From the NCBI GenBank assembly GCA_922989275.2, contig OV277861.1, positions 52,429,623-52,493,622 of the forward strand: a stretch of DNA of 64,000 nt, read 5' to 3'. Shown here piece after piece: positions 21,880 through 32,241 of this stretch. The translations under genes were made by a program, and so were the position numbers. A model generated the notes under the pieces. The model worked only from the letters and a program-made list of their open reading frames with translations. It had not been told where the DNA came from and made no database searches. The DNA is from Gari tellinella (taxonomy: Eukaryota; Mollusca; Bivalvia; Cardiida; Psammobiidae). The stretch's first letter is position 1. Every line of letters starts with the position of its first letter.

Positions 21880-22126
21880 TACGTTGTTTCACCAAGCGGT
21901 CACTTAATACGAATTCGACTGTAACTTCGGTTTTCGTTTGAGTCATGTCTAAAAAAACGAATTTGTATACATGTAACTGCAGCTAAAAATACAGATGTAG
22001 CAAACGATTTTCTTGTCAAACAAACGCATTTTACGCAAATAAGTTGTGCATATTGCAAACACATTTAAGCCAGAGTAGCTATATGCGTCAGATTAGGAAA
22101 ATACCTGTTTGGCATTAAGATAAAAT

Positions 22127-22240
22127 CAAATTATTATTATTATTATTATTATTATACCATATTTATTTAGCGCTCTTTTCGCAAAGGGGTTGTGCTTTCT
22201 AAAGCGCTTCACATGAAATTACAGAAATGTACCTACAAAT
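22127..22240 (-). repeat. (ATT)n plus conserved 3' end of a retroposon
   Basis: About nine ATT repeats (22129-22155) abut ATACCATATTTATTTAGCGC and AAAGCGCTTCACATG. On the minus strand this reads as a SINE/LINE-like 3' end with an AAT tail. Confidence 0.4.
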
Positions 22241-22249
22241 CGAGAAAAT

Positions 22250-22920
22250 ACATACAACTACCTTTAGATCTAAAATAAACATGATACCTTATGGATTTAC
22301 ATGGAATAAATTCCAAACAAGCGAAATTCTTTCAAATGGTTAACATTTTTAAAAGTACTGTTATTTTATTTATTCATATATGTTATCGCAAATGCTTCTG
22401 GGTTTAGTTCTCTGTGAACGGACCGACAGAATGGCGCTTTTAACCTACACGTATCGCTTTATATTGGTACATGTATTAATATTCGAAGGAATTTAGTGGA
22501 AATAGGTAGGGGCAGATGTTAACCTCTTAGCAATACATGTACATGTAAAAGACAAACCTGAAACACACTGTTTTGAATTATGCGATGCAATAAATATTTC
22601 TATTCCTTCTATTGTACAATAGATTTTTTGTTATTTCAATTATCAAATTTAAATGCGCTTAGACCATATTTCCCATTGTCGCCAATGCCACCTGCCTACT
22701 TATAAGCAAGAAGAGAGCAACATGGTAGCAGGTAGCTCATTAATACCTTTCAAATTGGTTTGTATATGGTTTTTACTACAATCAATGAGTAAAGTGATCC
22801 AATGAGCTGACTATAAAGACAAAGATCAATGTGTCTTAAGGCGTTTATGCGAGGTAATTTTTAGGCAAGTACAAAGAAAAAATGTAGGTTCGTGGGGTGT
22901 GGGTCCACTAAACATAGTTA
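22250..22920. other. Gene-free stretch
   Basis: AT-rich with ACATGTA words; nothing recognised. Confidence 0.3.
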
Positions 22921-22926
22921 CATATA

Positions 22927-23172
22927 CAGTGGAGAATCTGTTATTCTTTCCCGTTTAAACGCAAACGTACGCAAACGCAAAGCACTAAAACGTAGAAAAG
23001 AACAACTTTTGGACAATTCTGATAATTCTTGTTTATCTTGGTGGCAAACAGTTTGGAGCCTGATCAGACGCCGGGTTACCCGGCGTCTGATCTGGCTCCA
23101 AACTATTTGCACTGCAAATAATAATTTTAGCGTAAACGCGTTTATTGGGAAAGAATAACAGATTCTCCACTG
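22927..23172 (+). mobile_element. Family A MITE, copy (246 bp)
   Basis: Almost identical to 8228-8473; one right-arm change (AACTATTTG for AACTGTTTG). TA flanks. Confidence 0.88.
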
Positions 23173-23315
23173 TATTGACATATAGAGAGATTAACAATGT
23201 GAAAGCGTGTTTCTTATAAGTTTACCCATTGAAGCCTTAAGTGTTGACAACCAGTTTAGAACCTGATAAGACGCCGCGTGAAATATGTTGATGTATTGGT
23301 AAACACTGTAGTATT

Positions 23316-23566
23316 TTAACTCATTATCCCCTCAAACTTCCAATGTATAATTCCAATTTACAATAAAGGCTGGTCCATTTTAGACTATTGAAGGTCGTTT
23401 TCAATAATATAATGCAAAATGACAAACAGTGATGTCCTTGATTAGACGGCTCCTGCAGGAGCCCTCTAATCAGGGACGTCACTGTTTGCATTGGGCAATT
23501 GTACTCTTCACATGTACACTTTTCGTATAGGACGCATATATGCGTCACTAGTGTTCAATGAGTTAA
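23316..23566. mobile_element. Family D-like MITE (TTAACTCATT ends)
   Basis: TTAACTCATTATCCCCTC to GTGTTCAATGAGTTAA with TTAA both sides. The core is AAACAGTGATGTCCTTGATT around GGCTCCTGCAGGAGCC, the D-type centre with altered arms. Confidence 0.65.
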
Positions 23567-23569
23567 GGT

Positions 23570-24080
23570 TGCTCTTATATATCTAAAATGAAATCCTTCA
23601 ACAAGTATAAAGGGAGAGTTCACTGAAATATCCAGGCATTAATGATTATACATGTAGTTCTTCATTGAAATGGATTTAGAACCTTTTTGCATTCACCCCG
23701 TGATACAGATATATGATTTAGACTATTTCTTGTCTGATAAAGATCATAGAGAAAATGTCGGTTCAAGAATTCTTTAGTAGAGAAGCGATAGTATTTTCTC
23801 AATAAGCATTTCCTTGTATTTGTTCATTCCAGACGCTTACTTCCTGTGAATAGGACTATTGATCCGATATCTCTGACAGTTCGTCCAAAGCGTCTTCCGA
23901 ACATGAATAGTAAATCGTGTTACACTATATGTCATTAACCTTCAGGGTGATATATATCGAAGCTAGACCTTTCCATCTGCAAACAGTTTCGATCCAGATA
24001 AGGTCAGTTATTTTTATCGAATTAGACGGCAAAACAGCGGGCTTGAAATAGAATACAACAAGACTGCGCGTTCAATAAAC
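23570..24080. other. Gene-free stretch
   Basis: Only a half core at about 23978 (GCAAACAGTTTCGATCCAG) is recognised. Confidence 0.35.
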
Positions 24081-24082
24081 GC

Positions 24083-24384
24083 TTATGCCCCCGGTGGCAT
24101 CCTTGACAATATATTCTGAATATTTTCTAAGTCCAAATTAGGTCAAGATCAAGGTCAAAATCAAGGTTTGGTGGCATTGGTGGATAGGGAATGGTCCAAG
24201 GCAACAACTGTATAAGTATCAAAGCATTTGGGTCAGTGGTGTTGATGCTAGACGAAACGGTAAAATATACTTAACCTTGTTACGGACGGACGAACGGACG
24301 GACGGACACACACACACACACACGCACGGACGGACAGGACGCTTGCTATATGCATCCGCATATATCGATGCCGGAGGCATAAAA
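24083..24384. mobile_element. TIR element with TTATGCC/GGCATAA ends
   Basis: TTATGCCCCCGGTGGCATCC at the left and GATGCCGGAGGCATAAAA at the right. The interior has AGGTCAAGATCAAGG words and a (GGAC)n/(CA)n microsatellite at 24283-24342. Confidence 0.6.
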
Positions 24385-24793
24385 ACGTTTTGGCTAATAA
24401 AAACTCAATGCAGACTGGCTGATGATGTTAAGGAAGAACGCACACAATGAGATGAGACAAATGTCGGTCAATATCGGAACTCTACAAAAGACAAATGGCT
24501 GTCACCGAACAATGTTCGAGCATTTATTTTACTCCATTAATTACTGAAACTTCAAACGAACAACTATAATTAGATCTGGTCTGTTTTAGGACTTTTAACA
24601 ATATATTCTAAAGTGACAAACATCAGATGAGTCTGTACTGTTTTACGTAGGACACTTAATATACCATTCTCAGCAGTTAAACCTCTCTTTTACGACCACT
24701 AACATGTTGGGTAAATGCTTGTATAAAAGAGAGGTGACAACTTAATTAAAGCAAGGTGCAAGTAAAACTGAAAGCTTCTTAAGAAGCTTTCTG

Positions 24794-24951
24794 TGTAGAT
24801 CTAGTTAATATTGTTATATTGTTGTTAATTATATGTTTTGTATGAAATGCATTATGTTTTATTTACTTGTATATGATGAGGGCCCCATGGAAGACTGGTC
24901 TTTTTCAAATGAGCTCTCTCGTTAAATAAAGTCATTATTATTATTATATTC
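24794..24951 (+). repeat. LINE 3' end with (ATT)n tail
   Basis: Reads GAGGGCCCCATGGAAGACTG, then GTTAAATAAAGTCATTATTA, the polyadenylation-like end and microsatellite tail typical of CR1/RTE-like LINE 3' ends. No coding part remains. Confidence 0.55.
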
Positions 24952-25026
24952 ATTTTTTTCTATCACCGTGCTTTAAGCAGTCATCTGTCGTAAACACCTA
25001 ATAATTAACACAATTAAGTGGACGTA

Positions 25027-25262
25027 CAGTGGAGAAAACGTTATTCTTTCCCGTTTAAACACAAACGTACGCAAACGCAAAGCACTAAAACGTAGAAAAA
25101 TGCAACTTTTGGACAATTCTGATAATTCATGTGGCAAACAGTTTGGAGCCTGATCAGACGCCGGGTTACCCGGCGTCTGATCTGGCTCCAAAGTGTTTGC
25201 ACTGCAAATAACAGTTTTAGCGTAAACGCGTTTATTGGGAAAGAATAACATTTTCTCCACTG
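25027..25262 (+). mobile_element. Family A MITE, 'GAAAACGTTATTC' variant (236 bp)
   Basis: Ends CAGTGGAGAAAACGTTATTC and AATAACATTTTCTCCACTG, TA flanks. About ten bases before the core (TTTATCTTGG region) are deleted. Confidence 0.82.
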
Positions 25263-25479
25263 TAATAGAAATGTTTTTCTGTATTTGTTACGGACGCGGA
25301 TGTATACACGCCACTAGGATCCAATGGGTTAAAACACCGAAAACAATCTATTTAGGCAATGATTGAACAGACGAGTCAGCAGACGATACACGTTTTGAAG
25401 TAGACAAATCTGTTTATCGAGAAAAGGTCATACTGCTATGAATAACACTGAGAGAAAAAAGAGAGATATTTTCGGCGCC

Positions 25480-25608
25480 GAAGTCGCATAAAGTCGACAT
25501 TGCAAACAGTTTGTATCCTGACCACGTAACGCGGCGTCTGATCAGGATCAAAATTGTTTGACACTTGTATCGAGATTTCAATTTCAATTTGGCGCTGAAA
25601 GGGTTAAG
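25480..25608. repeat. Family E fragment
   Basis: Core AAACAGTTTGTATCCTGACC with complement, ending GGCGCTGAAAGGGTTAAGC. The left half is missing. Confidence 0.5.
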
Positions 25609-25763
25609 CGACCATTCTATAGAAAACACTTGATTAATCTTTGACATATGATTGCTTGTTTCAGGATCTAAATAGTGCAGAAAACTCGTTGAGGACCTTT
25701 CTCCATTATTTCTACCAAGAAATAAGCAGCCACATACAGTGAAGATAATGCATTTATTTCCCT

Positions 25764-25926
25764 ATAAATAGAGGATCTAACATGAGTGCTCATTAATTAT
25801 CATTTTTAATAAACGAGTTGACTAAAACAATATGGCGCGAGCCTTGGCGAGCGTTATATTTGTTTTAGTCAACGAGTTTATTAAGAATGATAAATAATGA
25901 GCACGAATGTTAGATCCTATTTATCA
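25764..25926. mobile_element. Foldback with ~65-bp arms
   Basis: TATAAATAGAGGATCTAACA pairs with TGTTAGATCCTATTTAT across the whole length; the loop region reads GCGCGAGCCTTGGCGAGCG. Mostly arm, hardly any spacer. Confidence 0.65.
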
Positions 25927-26293
25927 CATAAACATTTTAAAACCCTTTTAAGTGAACTGAATCCGTAGTTTTTTGTCTCTACGCCATATGTATTTTCCGC
26001 CAAAACTTGATGTTGTCTACAGTAACGCCATGGCAAATGACGTCATTTGGCGTCCAGCGCCATGCAGCGCTCGTGGACGAACAGGTAGGGCCGGAGCCCA
26101 AATATTGATATTTCACTATAGTTTATTGAATGGCTTTATAGTTTATAACACTCCCAGAGTCGGTTTTATGTGATAAACACGTTTATGCTAAAACCCTTAT
26201 GTCCATAGCAGAAAGTTTGGAGTCTGATCAGACGACGCGGATAAACCAGACTTTGATCGTAATGATAATTAAGGATACAGGTAATTAAAAATA

Positions 26294-26888
26294 CAGCGCT
26301 CCCTCTCTACAACGGCATCCAATGGGAGACGACAATTATATGCGTTGTTCGGAGGGAGTCGTTAAAGGGAGGGAAATTGGCGTACATTTGCAAACAGCTT
26401 GAATCCAGATCAGACGCCGCGTAACGCGGCGTCTGATCTTGATTTAAGTTGTTTGTCACTCCTCGTTAAGATGTTTCCGTCAAAATGTCCATTATGTATA
26501 CAGTGGAGAATCTGTTATTCTTTCCCGTTTAAACGCAAACGTACGCAAACGCAAAGCGCTAAAACGTAGAAAAGAACAATTTTTGGACAATTCTGATATT
26601 TCATGTTTATCTTGGTGGCAAACAGTTTGGAGCCTGATCAGACGCCGGGTTACCCGGCGTCTGATCTGGCTCCAAACTGTTTGTATTGTAAATAATAGTT
26701 TTAGCGAAAACGCGTTTATTGGGAAAGAATAACAGATTCTCCACTGTAACAGCAGACCATAACTTTAAGCAGACGACATTGCAACAGTAAAAGCATTAGA
26801 CATAAATGTTCTATTTAGGGAACTGCGACAAGTGTCGTTGTAAGGAGGGAGTAGTTGTTGGGAGGGCCGTTGAAGAGAGGGAACACTG
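26294..26888. mobile_element. Family B MITE with nested A copy
   Basis: CAGCGCTCCCTCTCTACAAC to GTTGAAGAGAGGGAACACTG, TA flanks, and a complete core at about 26391-26453. Interrupted at 26501-26746. Confidence 0.78.
26501..26746 (+). mobile_element. Family A MITE nested in B (246 bp)
   Basis: Intact ends; flanked by TATA on the left and TA on the right within the B right arm. Same subfamily as 8760-9012. Confidence 0.88.
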
Positions 26889-26929
26889 TAGATACGGTTG
26901 TTTATTTATTTATAATACTATGTCATACC

Positions 26930-27107
26930 GTATATATTCAATAATATAGATAAGAGCTTATTAATAATGATTACTTTAGAAGTTGCTTATGTGGTATTGT
27001 TTGTTTATACTCTTCTCGTTATCCTATGTATATATCGCCAATGTTATGGCAACAGACATGTATATGTTATGCCTTATTAATATAATGAATTGAATTGAAA
27101 TTGAATT
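26930..27107 (+). repeat. Probable LINE 3' end with AATTG-rich tail
   Basis: ATTATGCC-like 3' sequence followed by GAATTGAATTGAAATTGAAT, a short-repeat tail. No coding remnant. Confidence 0.35.
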
Positions 27108-27149
27108 GATCAGGCTCCAAACTGTATGTCACTGATTATAAAGAAGGAA

Positions 27150-27232
27150 AAATTGCGAACGTTTATTTGACTTAAACTATACAGCTTCTCGTCGTAAAAA
27201 CATATAAATATTTACAATATTATATACAATAT
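27150..27232 (-). repeat. Dispersed retroposon 3' end, copy 1
   Basis: CGTTTATTTGACTTAAACTA and ATTTACAATATTATATACAA match 55668-55740. On the minus strand it ends in AATAAACG. Confidence 0.45.
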
Positions 27233-27323
27233 AAAGTAAAATCAATCAAAAATGATTCATAAATAGTTGGAGGAAACTGTCTTTTTCTACATTAAAGTGC
27301 ATTATACTTGCATTTCGTTTCGT

Positions 27324-27576
27324 TTAACCCTTTACCTGATAGCCTATTTCTAGTACTTAAGATAGGTGACTACTTAAAGCAGGTTGAAAGTAAAGCAGAA
27401 TGCGCCTTAGGGCGCATTCTGCTTTACTTTCAGCCTGCTTTAAGCTATCATGTGCTATAATATAGAAAAATATTCCCTATAATACATATTCATTGCTGAT
27501 TAAATTGGAACTATTTCCTTCAGCGGATGAATAAATCATATCCGCTAAAAGGCGCTTCTATTGGGGAAAGGGTTAA
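27324..27576. mobile_element. Family F MITE, complete
   Basis: TTAACCCTTTACCTGATAGC to CTATTGGGGAAAGGGTTAA with TTAA both ends; core AGCAGAATGCGCCTTAGGGC. Confidence 0.8.
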
Positions 27577-27610
27577 AAGGTAAAGGAATAACGTATCTGC
27601 AGACATTACA

Positions 27611-28745
27611 TTGCCATTCCATTGGAGATTCCAATGATATTCCATTCAGAGAGCCCCATGATATTCAGAGGCTCTCATTTAGTTTTATGTTAGCGATTCT
27701 CATGATACAGTGGATAATCTGTTATTCTTTCCCGTTTAAACGCAAACGTACGCAAACGCAAAGCACTAAAACGTGGAAAAGAATAACTTTTGGACAATTC
27801 TGATAATTCATGTTTATCTTGGTGGCAAACAGTTTGGAGCCTGATCAGACGCCGGGTTACCCGGCGTCTGATCTGGCTCCAAACTGTTTGCACTGCAAAT
27901 AATAGTTTTAGCGTAAACGCGTTTATTGGGAAAGAATAACAGATTCTCCACTGTAATCTCCCTTAGAGATTTCAATGATTAGAGATTTCAATGATTTTCT
28001 ATGTAGAAATCCCCATATTATTCTATAAGGGAGTCCCATGATATTCTATTTTATAAATTCCAATGATGTTGTATTAGAGTTTCTGATGATATTCTGTTTT
28101 AGATATTACAATGGTTTTCTATCTAAAGACTCCGATGATATTCTATTTTGCACATTCCAGTGGTATTCAATTTAGATATTCCAATGATATTCTATTTAGA
28201 GATTCCAATGATATTTTATTAAGAGATTCCGATGATATTCTTTTTGAGAGAGTCAATGATATTCTGTTTTAGAGATTACCATAGTATGCTATTTCGAAAT
28301 CACCACGTTATTAGTTTAGAGATTTCCATAATATTCTATTAAAATTATTCACATGTTAACTATTTATTGATTCCTATGATATTCTATTTAGAGATTATGT
28401 TTAGCGATGTCCACGTCATTCTATTATATATTTCTTTTTAGAGATTCCTATGGTATTCTATTGTAGATATCTATAATATTTAAAAGACAGATTCTAATTA
28501 GATATTCCCATGATATTCTATTTAGAGGTTCCCATGATATTTTATTTAGAGACTCGCTTGATATTCTATTTAGAATTTCTCGTGATATTCTATTTAGAAT
28601 TTCTTATGATATTATTGTTAGAGATTCATATGATATTCTATTTAGAATTTCTCGTGATAATTATATTTACAGATTCCCATGTTATTCTTTGTTTAGCTTC
28701 TCGTGATATTCTATTTGGAGATCCCCATGTTACTCTGTTTTAATC
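27611..28745. repeat. Degenerate ~24-bp minisatellite
   Basis: Dozens of imperfect units close to AGAGATTCCAATGATATTCT run through the region (excluding 27708-27953). Individual units vary widely, so the array is old. The repeated peptide FYLE in plus-strand frames is only its translation. Confidence 0.75.
27708..27953 (+). mobile_element. Family A MITE inside the minisatellite (246 bp)
   Basis: CAGTGGATAATCTGTTATTC to the normal right end, TA flanks. Its sequence is near consensus although the host array is heavily diverged. Confidence 0.87.
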
Positions 28746-29170
28746 TAAGTACGATCAATTTCCAAAACATAGCTTAGACTGCATGTGTAACTATGTAAAC
28801 TGTATTATTTCTGAATTCAATCGAAACGTAAAACAAACGCGATACAACCAATATTTCAATGTCTGAAAATTCTGACACTTTCTAAAATGTGTGTCTCAAC
28901 CAGTTTGGAGACAGATGATGTTTACTCAAACCAATCTGCAATGGTTTTCAGTTCTCGGAATACAAGAGATTTTGCTGGGCAGAATAACACATCTGACTTC
29001 ATACATTTCGACTTTCACTTTAAAACATGTTATTGCCGTGCGTTTGCGTCACTGTATGACAATTTCAATTCTACGGTAGACATGAAGATTGAGAGTACCC
29101 GTCAATCATTCCAAATAGCATTGATTGGTTCTTTCAGCATCACACTGTGTTGATTGAAATGTCTATAGTA
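28746..29170. other. Gene-free stretch
   Basis: An 88-codon plus frame (28887-29153) has no recognisable motif, splice context or start context and is not called. Confidence 0.3.
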
Positions 29171-29173
29171 GTA

Positions 29174-29413
29174 CAGTGGAGAATCTGTTATTCTTTCCCG
29201 TTTAAACGCAAACGTACGCAAACGCAAAGCACTAAAACGTAGAAAAGAACAACTTTTGGACAATTCTGATATTTCTTGTTTATCTTGGTGGCAAACAGTT
29301 TGGAGCCTGATCAGACACCGGGTTACCCGGATCTGGCTCCAAACTATTTGCACTGCAAATAATAGTTTTAGCGTAAACGCGTTTATTGGGAAAGAATAAC
29401 AGATTCTCCACTG
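29174..29413 (+). mobile_element. Family A MITE with shortened core (240 bp)
   Basis: Ends intact with TA flanks. GCGTCT is missing from the right core arm (GGGTTACCCGGATCTGGC), so the hairpin has a bulge. Confidence 0.86.
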
Positions 29414-29786
29414 TACACTGGATAAAGAAAATAAAAAAAGGTCCGTATTAAACCTGTTGTTTTTGTACTACGGAAAAATACGGACACTACCGAATGCCTT
29501 ACACATTTCGCAAGTTGGCCAACTGTCAGTAGTCTATTTTAAGAATTTATGCCAATGCATATTTCAATAAGGTTGAGCCAGCGAGCACTCTCTTATTACC
29601 AATTAACATATTCATCCATAGAGACGAGTATACTCGTAATTTACAAAAAGTGCACCTGTGACTGCTGTGTTGAGTATACTGTCCTATTGATTGCAGAAAA
29701 GTGTAGACCTAGATCTTAGGGCGCTTGAAATCTATTTTACAGTTTTAAGACTAGATCTAGATCGTCAGCAACTGACTAGTGACTTT

Positions 29787-29995
29787 AACCCATTGAGCCC
29801 TAGCGACGAGCAAAGCAAATAACTATCAAGAGTACACTTGTCCTTTGCAAACAGTGTAGACTCTGATCAGAGCCTACACTGTTTGTCATTTTGTAAAATA
29901 TTGTTAAAAACCACCCTTATTATTCAAAAATGGACTAAATTTAACTGTAAACTGGAATTGTCCATTTAAAGTTTCAGGGGTGAATTTTCATTAAA
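29787..29995. mobile_element. Family D MITE, right end decayed
   Basis: TTAACCCATTGAGCCCTAGC at the left. A short core GTGTAGACTCTGATCAGAGC lacks the GGCTCC centre. Right side has GAATTGTCCATTTAAAGTTT and TCAGGGGTGAATTTTCATTA. Confidence 0.6.
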
Positions 29996-30337
29996 GTCAG
30001 TAGTTCTGTCTGGGGTTATCAATGTTGAAAAGGGGAGATTTTTTTATTGAATAGGCAGCATCACAATCTGCACATATCGGTGCGGTGTTCAGGATCCAAA
30101 CTGTTTGACCTTCGTATCGACATTTCTTCAGCCAAAACAGTCCTAAAGCGGACTTACAAATATTGCAGACCACATTACCAATGCAGACGGTATTTTGGCG
30201 GTAAGATTGTTAAACCAGACGATAAAATTTGACAGTGAAAGAGTTTAAAATTTTTGCACGAATATGTCATAACTGTTGCCAACAGTATTGAACCAGAGTA
30301 ACTCTGCGTCTTATCTTGATCAAAACTGTTTGACCTA

Positions 30338-30557
30338 TTAACCCATTTGTGCCCACGATCCCATATATGGGGCATAGGCAAACAGTGTAGACTCTGATCA
30401 GACGCCGCATTATGCGGCGTCTGATCAGAGTCTACACTGTTTGCTTATAGGAATTTCAATATAAAACTAAATGAAAATTTTGACCAGGCATCCCTTTGAT
30501 AAAAAATGGAATAATCCAATATAAAACTTGGAAGAATCCACTGGGCGCCAATGGATA
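30338..30557. mobile_element. Family C MITE
   Basis: TTAACCCATTTGTGCCCACG to CCACTGGGCGCCAATGGATA; perfect core with GCATTATGC centre. The right TTAA is ATAA. Confidence 0.75.
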
Positions 30558-31133
30558 AAGACCTAGCGACTAGTATACTCGATCTTTACAATTAGTGTAC
30601 AATGCTCCCTCTCTACAACGACACTGGGAGAAAACCATTAAATTGTTAAAGGGAGGGAAAATGAATACCCTTACAGCGCTGAGCATGACTTGGCTTACAT
30701 TTGCAAACAGCTTGAATCCAGATCAGACGCCGAGTAAAGCTAGGTCTGATCTGGATTCAAGCTGTTTTGTCGCTCGTCATTATTGGTTTTTTTCTGTCAA
30801 AATTTCCAAAGATGTGGCATTGAGAAAATCAGCAGCCGACAATTTCCAGCAGACGATAATGCACACAACTGTCTTGTTTGGGTAACAGCGACAAACTTTG
30901 CTGTAAGGAGGGAGTCGTTGTTAGGATGGCCGTTGTAGAGATGGGACGCTGTGCCTGTAACGTGTACACTTGTCTTATGCAAAAAGTGTAGACCCAGATA
31001 AGACAGCCATCTGATCAAGGTCTGCATTGTTTATCATTCAATTATATTGCAAAACATACCAACATACATTATCACATATGTGAAATAGACTCAATAGGAA
31101 ACTGAAATGTTCCATGTTTCACGGATGACTGAG
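30556..31133. mobile_element. Family D MITE with a nested B element
   Basis: Left GACCTAGCGACTAGTATACT, right CATGTTTCACGGATGACTGA. D sequence CTGTAACGTGTACACTTGTC resumes after the B copy. Confidence 0.55.
30600..30951. mobile_element. Family B MITE nested in D
   Basis: CAATGCTCCCTCTCTACAAC to GTAGAGATGGGACGCTG. The core right arm is partly replaced by AAAGCTAGGTC. Inserted at the TA of the D word GTGTACCTG. Confidence 0.68.
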
Positions 31134-31198
31134 TAAATGATATTTTCTGAAAGTACCGACGTATCAACTATGAGAATTGCTGTAGAAACCAATCTGTC

Positions 31199-31396
31199 CC
31201 AACGATGGATTAGTCCAATTTTAAGCAAAGGGATGCCTGGTGAAAACAAATATTTTCATTTTGTTTTATATTGAAATTCCTATCAGCAAACAGTGAAAAC
31301 TCTAATCAGTCGCCGCATAATGCGGCGTCTGATCAGAGTCTACACTGTTTGCATATGTGTCATATATGAGATCGTGGGCACAAAATTAATGGGTTG
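31199..31396. mobile_element. Family C MITE, left end lost
   Basis: Opposite orientation to 30338-30557, with GATTAGTCCAATTTTAAGCA, full core, and GGGCACAAAATTAATGGGTT. Confidence 0.6.
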
Positions 31397-31725
31397 ATGT
31401 TTGGAGAGAAAAAACTGAGTATCATTTGAAACTGGGGTAGAGCTCTATCTATGGTCAAACACTTTCAAACACAATGTCAAGCAAGGGGATATGGATAAAA
31501 AAAATCAAGCTATATTAGTCTATGGTTGAAGCTTTATTTCAAATTGTCACATAATTTGTGATGACCAACAACAATGTACAATGGTGATTAAATCATACAA
31601 GCTATACAGTATAAACTAGATAATTCGAAATCGATTTAGACGAACAAACCCATATTTTAAAGTTAAAACGTGGCTTAAATAGAAGATCTAATAATAATAA
31701 TTATTAAAATTTTCACTTTTAAGTG

Positions 31726-31785
31726 CGAGTCAGCTCAATTAGGCCAAGATGAGACATCGAGTGACTCGACGTCTAATCAGGTTCA
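31726..31785. repeat. Diverged core
   Basis: AATTAGGCCAAGATGAGACA and CGACGTCTAATCAGGTTC around GAGTGACTCG. Family not assignable. Confidence 0.35.
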
Positions 31786-31917
31786 TGAGTTTTCGATGTT
31801 TAGTCAACAACAGAACTGAGTTTCGAACGGGTGACATATATGAACAAATACACCTTCGTTTGTGTTGTAAAGTTAAGTGCATCAGGACACTGTACATACA
31901 GTAACGCAATTTTCAAT

Positions 31918-32168
31918 TTAACACATTCAACCTAGCGACGAGTATAGTCGTCATTTACAAAAAGTGTACCTGTGAGAATTACAGTTGTCATATGCAAACA
32001 GTGTTGACCCTGATCAGAGGGCTCCTTCAGGAGCCCTCTGATCAGGGTCTACACTGTTTGTCATTTTGAAATATATTGTTAAAATCATCCCAAAATAGTC
32101 CAAAAATGGACTAGACGTATTTTGAAATTAGAGCTGTCCATTAAAAGTTTCAGGGGTGAATGAGTTAA
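31918..32168. mobile_element. Family D MITE, complete, next to the gene 3' end
   Basis: TTAACACATTCAACCTAGCG to TCAGGGGTGAATGAGTTAA, TTAA both ends; core GTAGACCCTGATCAGAGGG style with centre GGGCTCCTTCAGGAGCCC. It ends 73 bp past the gene stop codon, so a longer 3' UTR would run into it. Confidence 0.78.
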
Positions 32169-32241
32169 AAGTGAAATGAGATTGATACACGTGCGTCTGA
32201 ATTCGCTTGTTGATTGTCATCTTGCAAGTGGAAGAAGTCTT

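Larger units (their letters stand above)
24674..25281. mobile_element. Family G MITE holding a LINE tail and an A copy
   Basis: Left AGTTAAACCTCTCTTTTACG and right AATAGAAATGTTTTTCTG are G ends. The core AAACTGAAAGCTTCTTAAG is split after CTTTCTG by a LINE 3' piece (24794-24951), and the right arm GTGGACGTAATAG is split at its TA by the A copy. Confidence 0.7.

Noticed and set aside
28510..28743. 77-codon frame with repeated FYLE
   Set aside because: A translation of the ~24-bp minisatellite.
31918..32168. Regular palindromes considered as a CRISPR array
   Set aside because: Repeats are dispersed MITE hairpins with TIRs and target duplications, not evenly spaced direct repeats with unique spacers; the DNA is eukaryotic.
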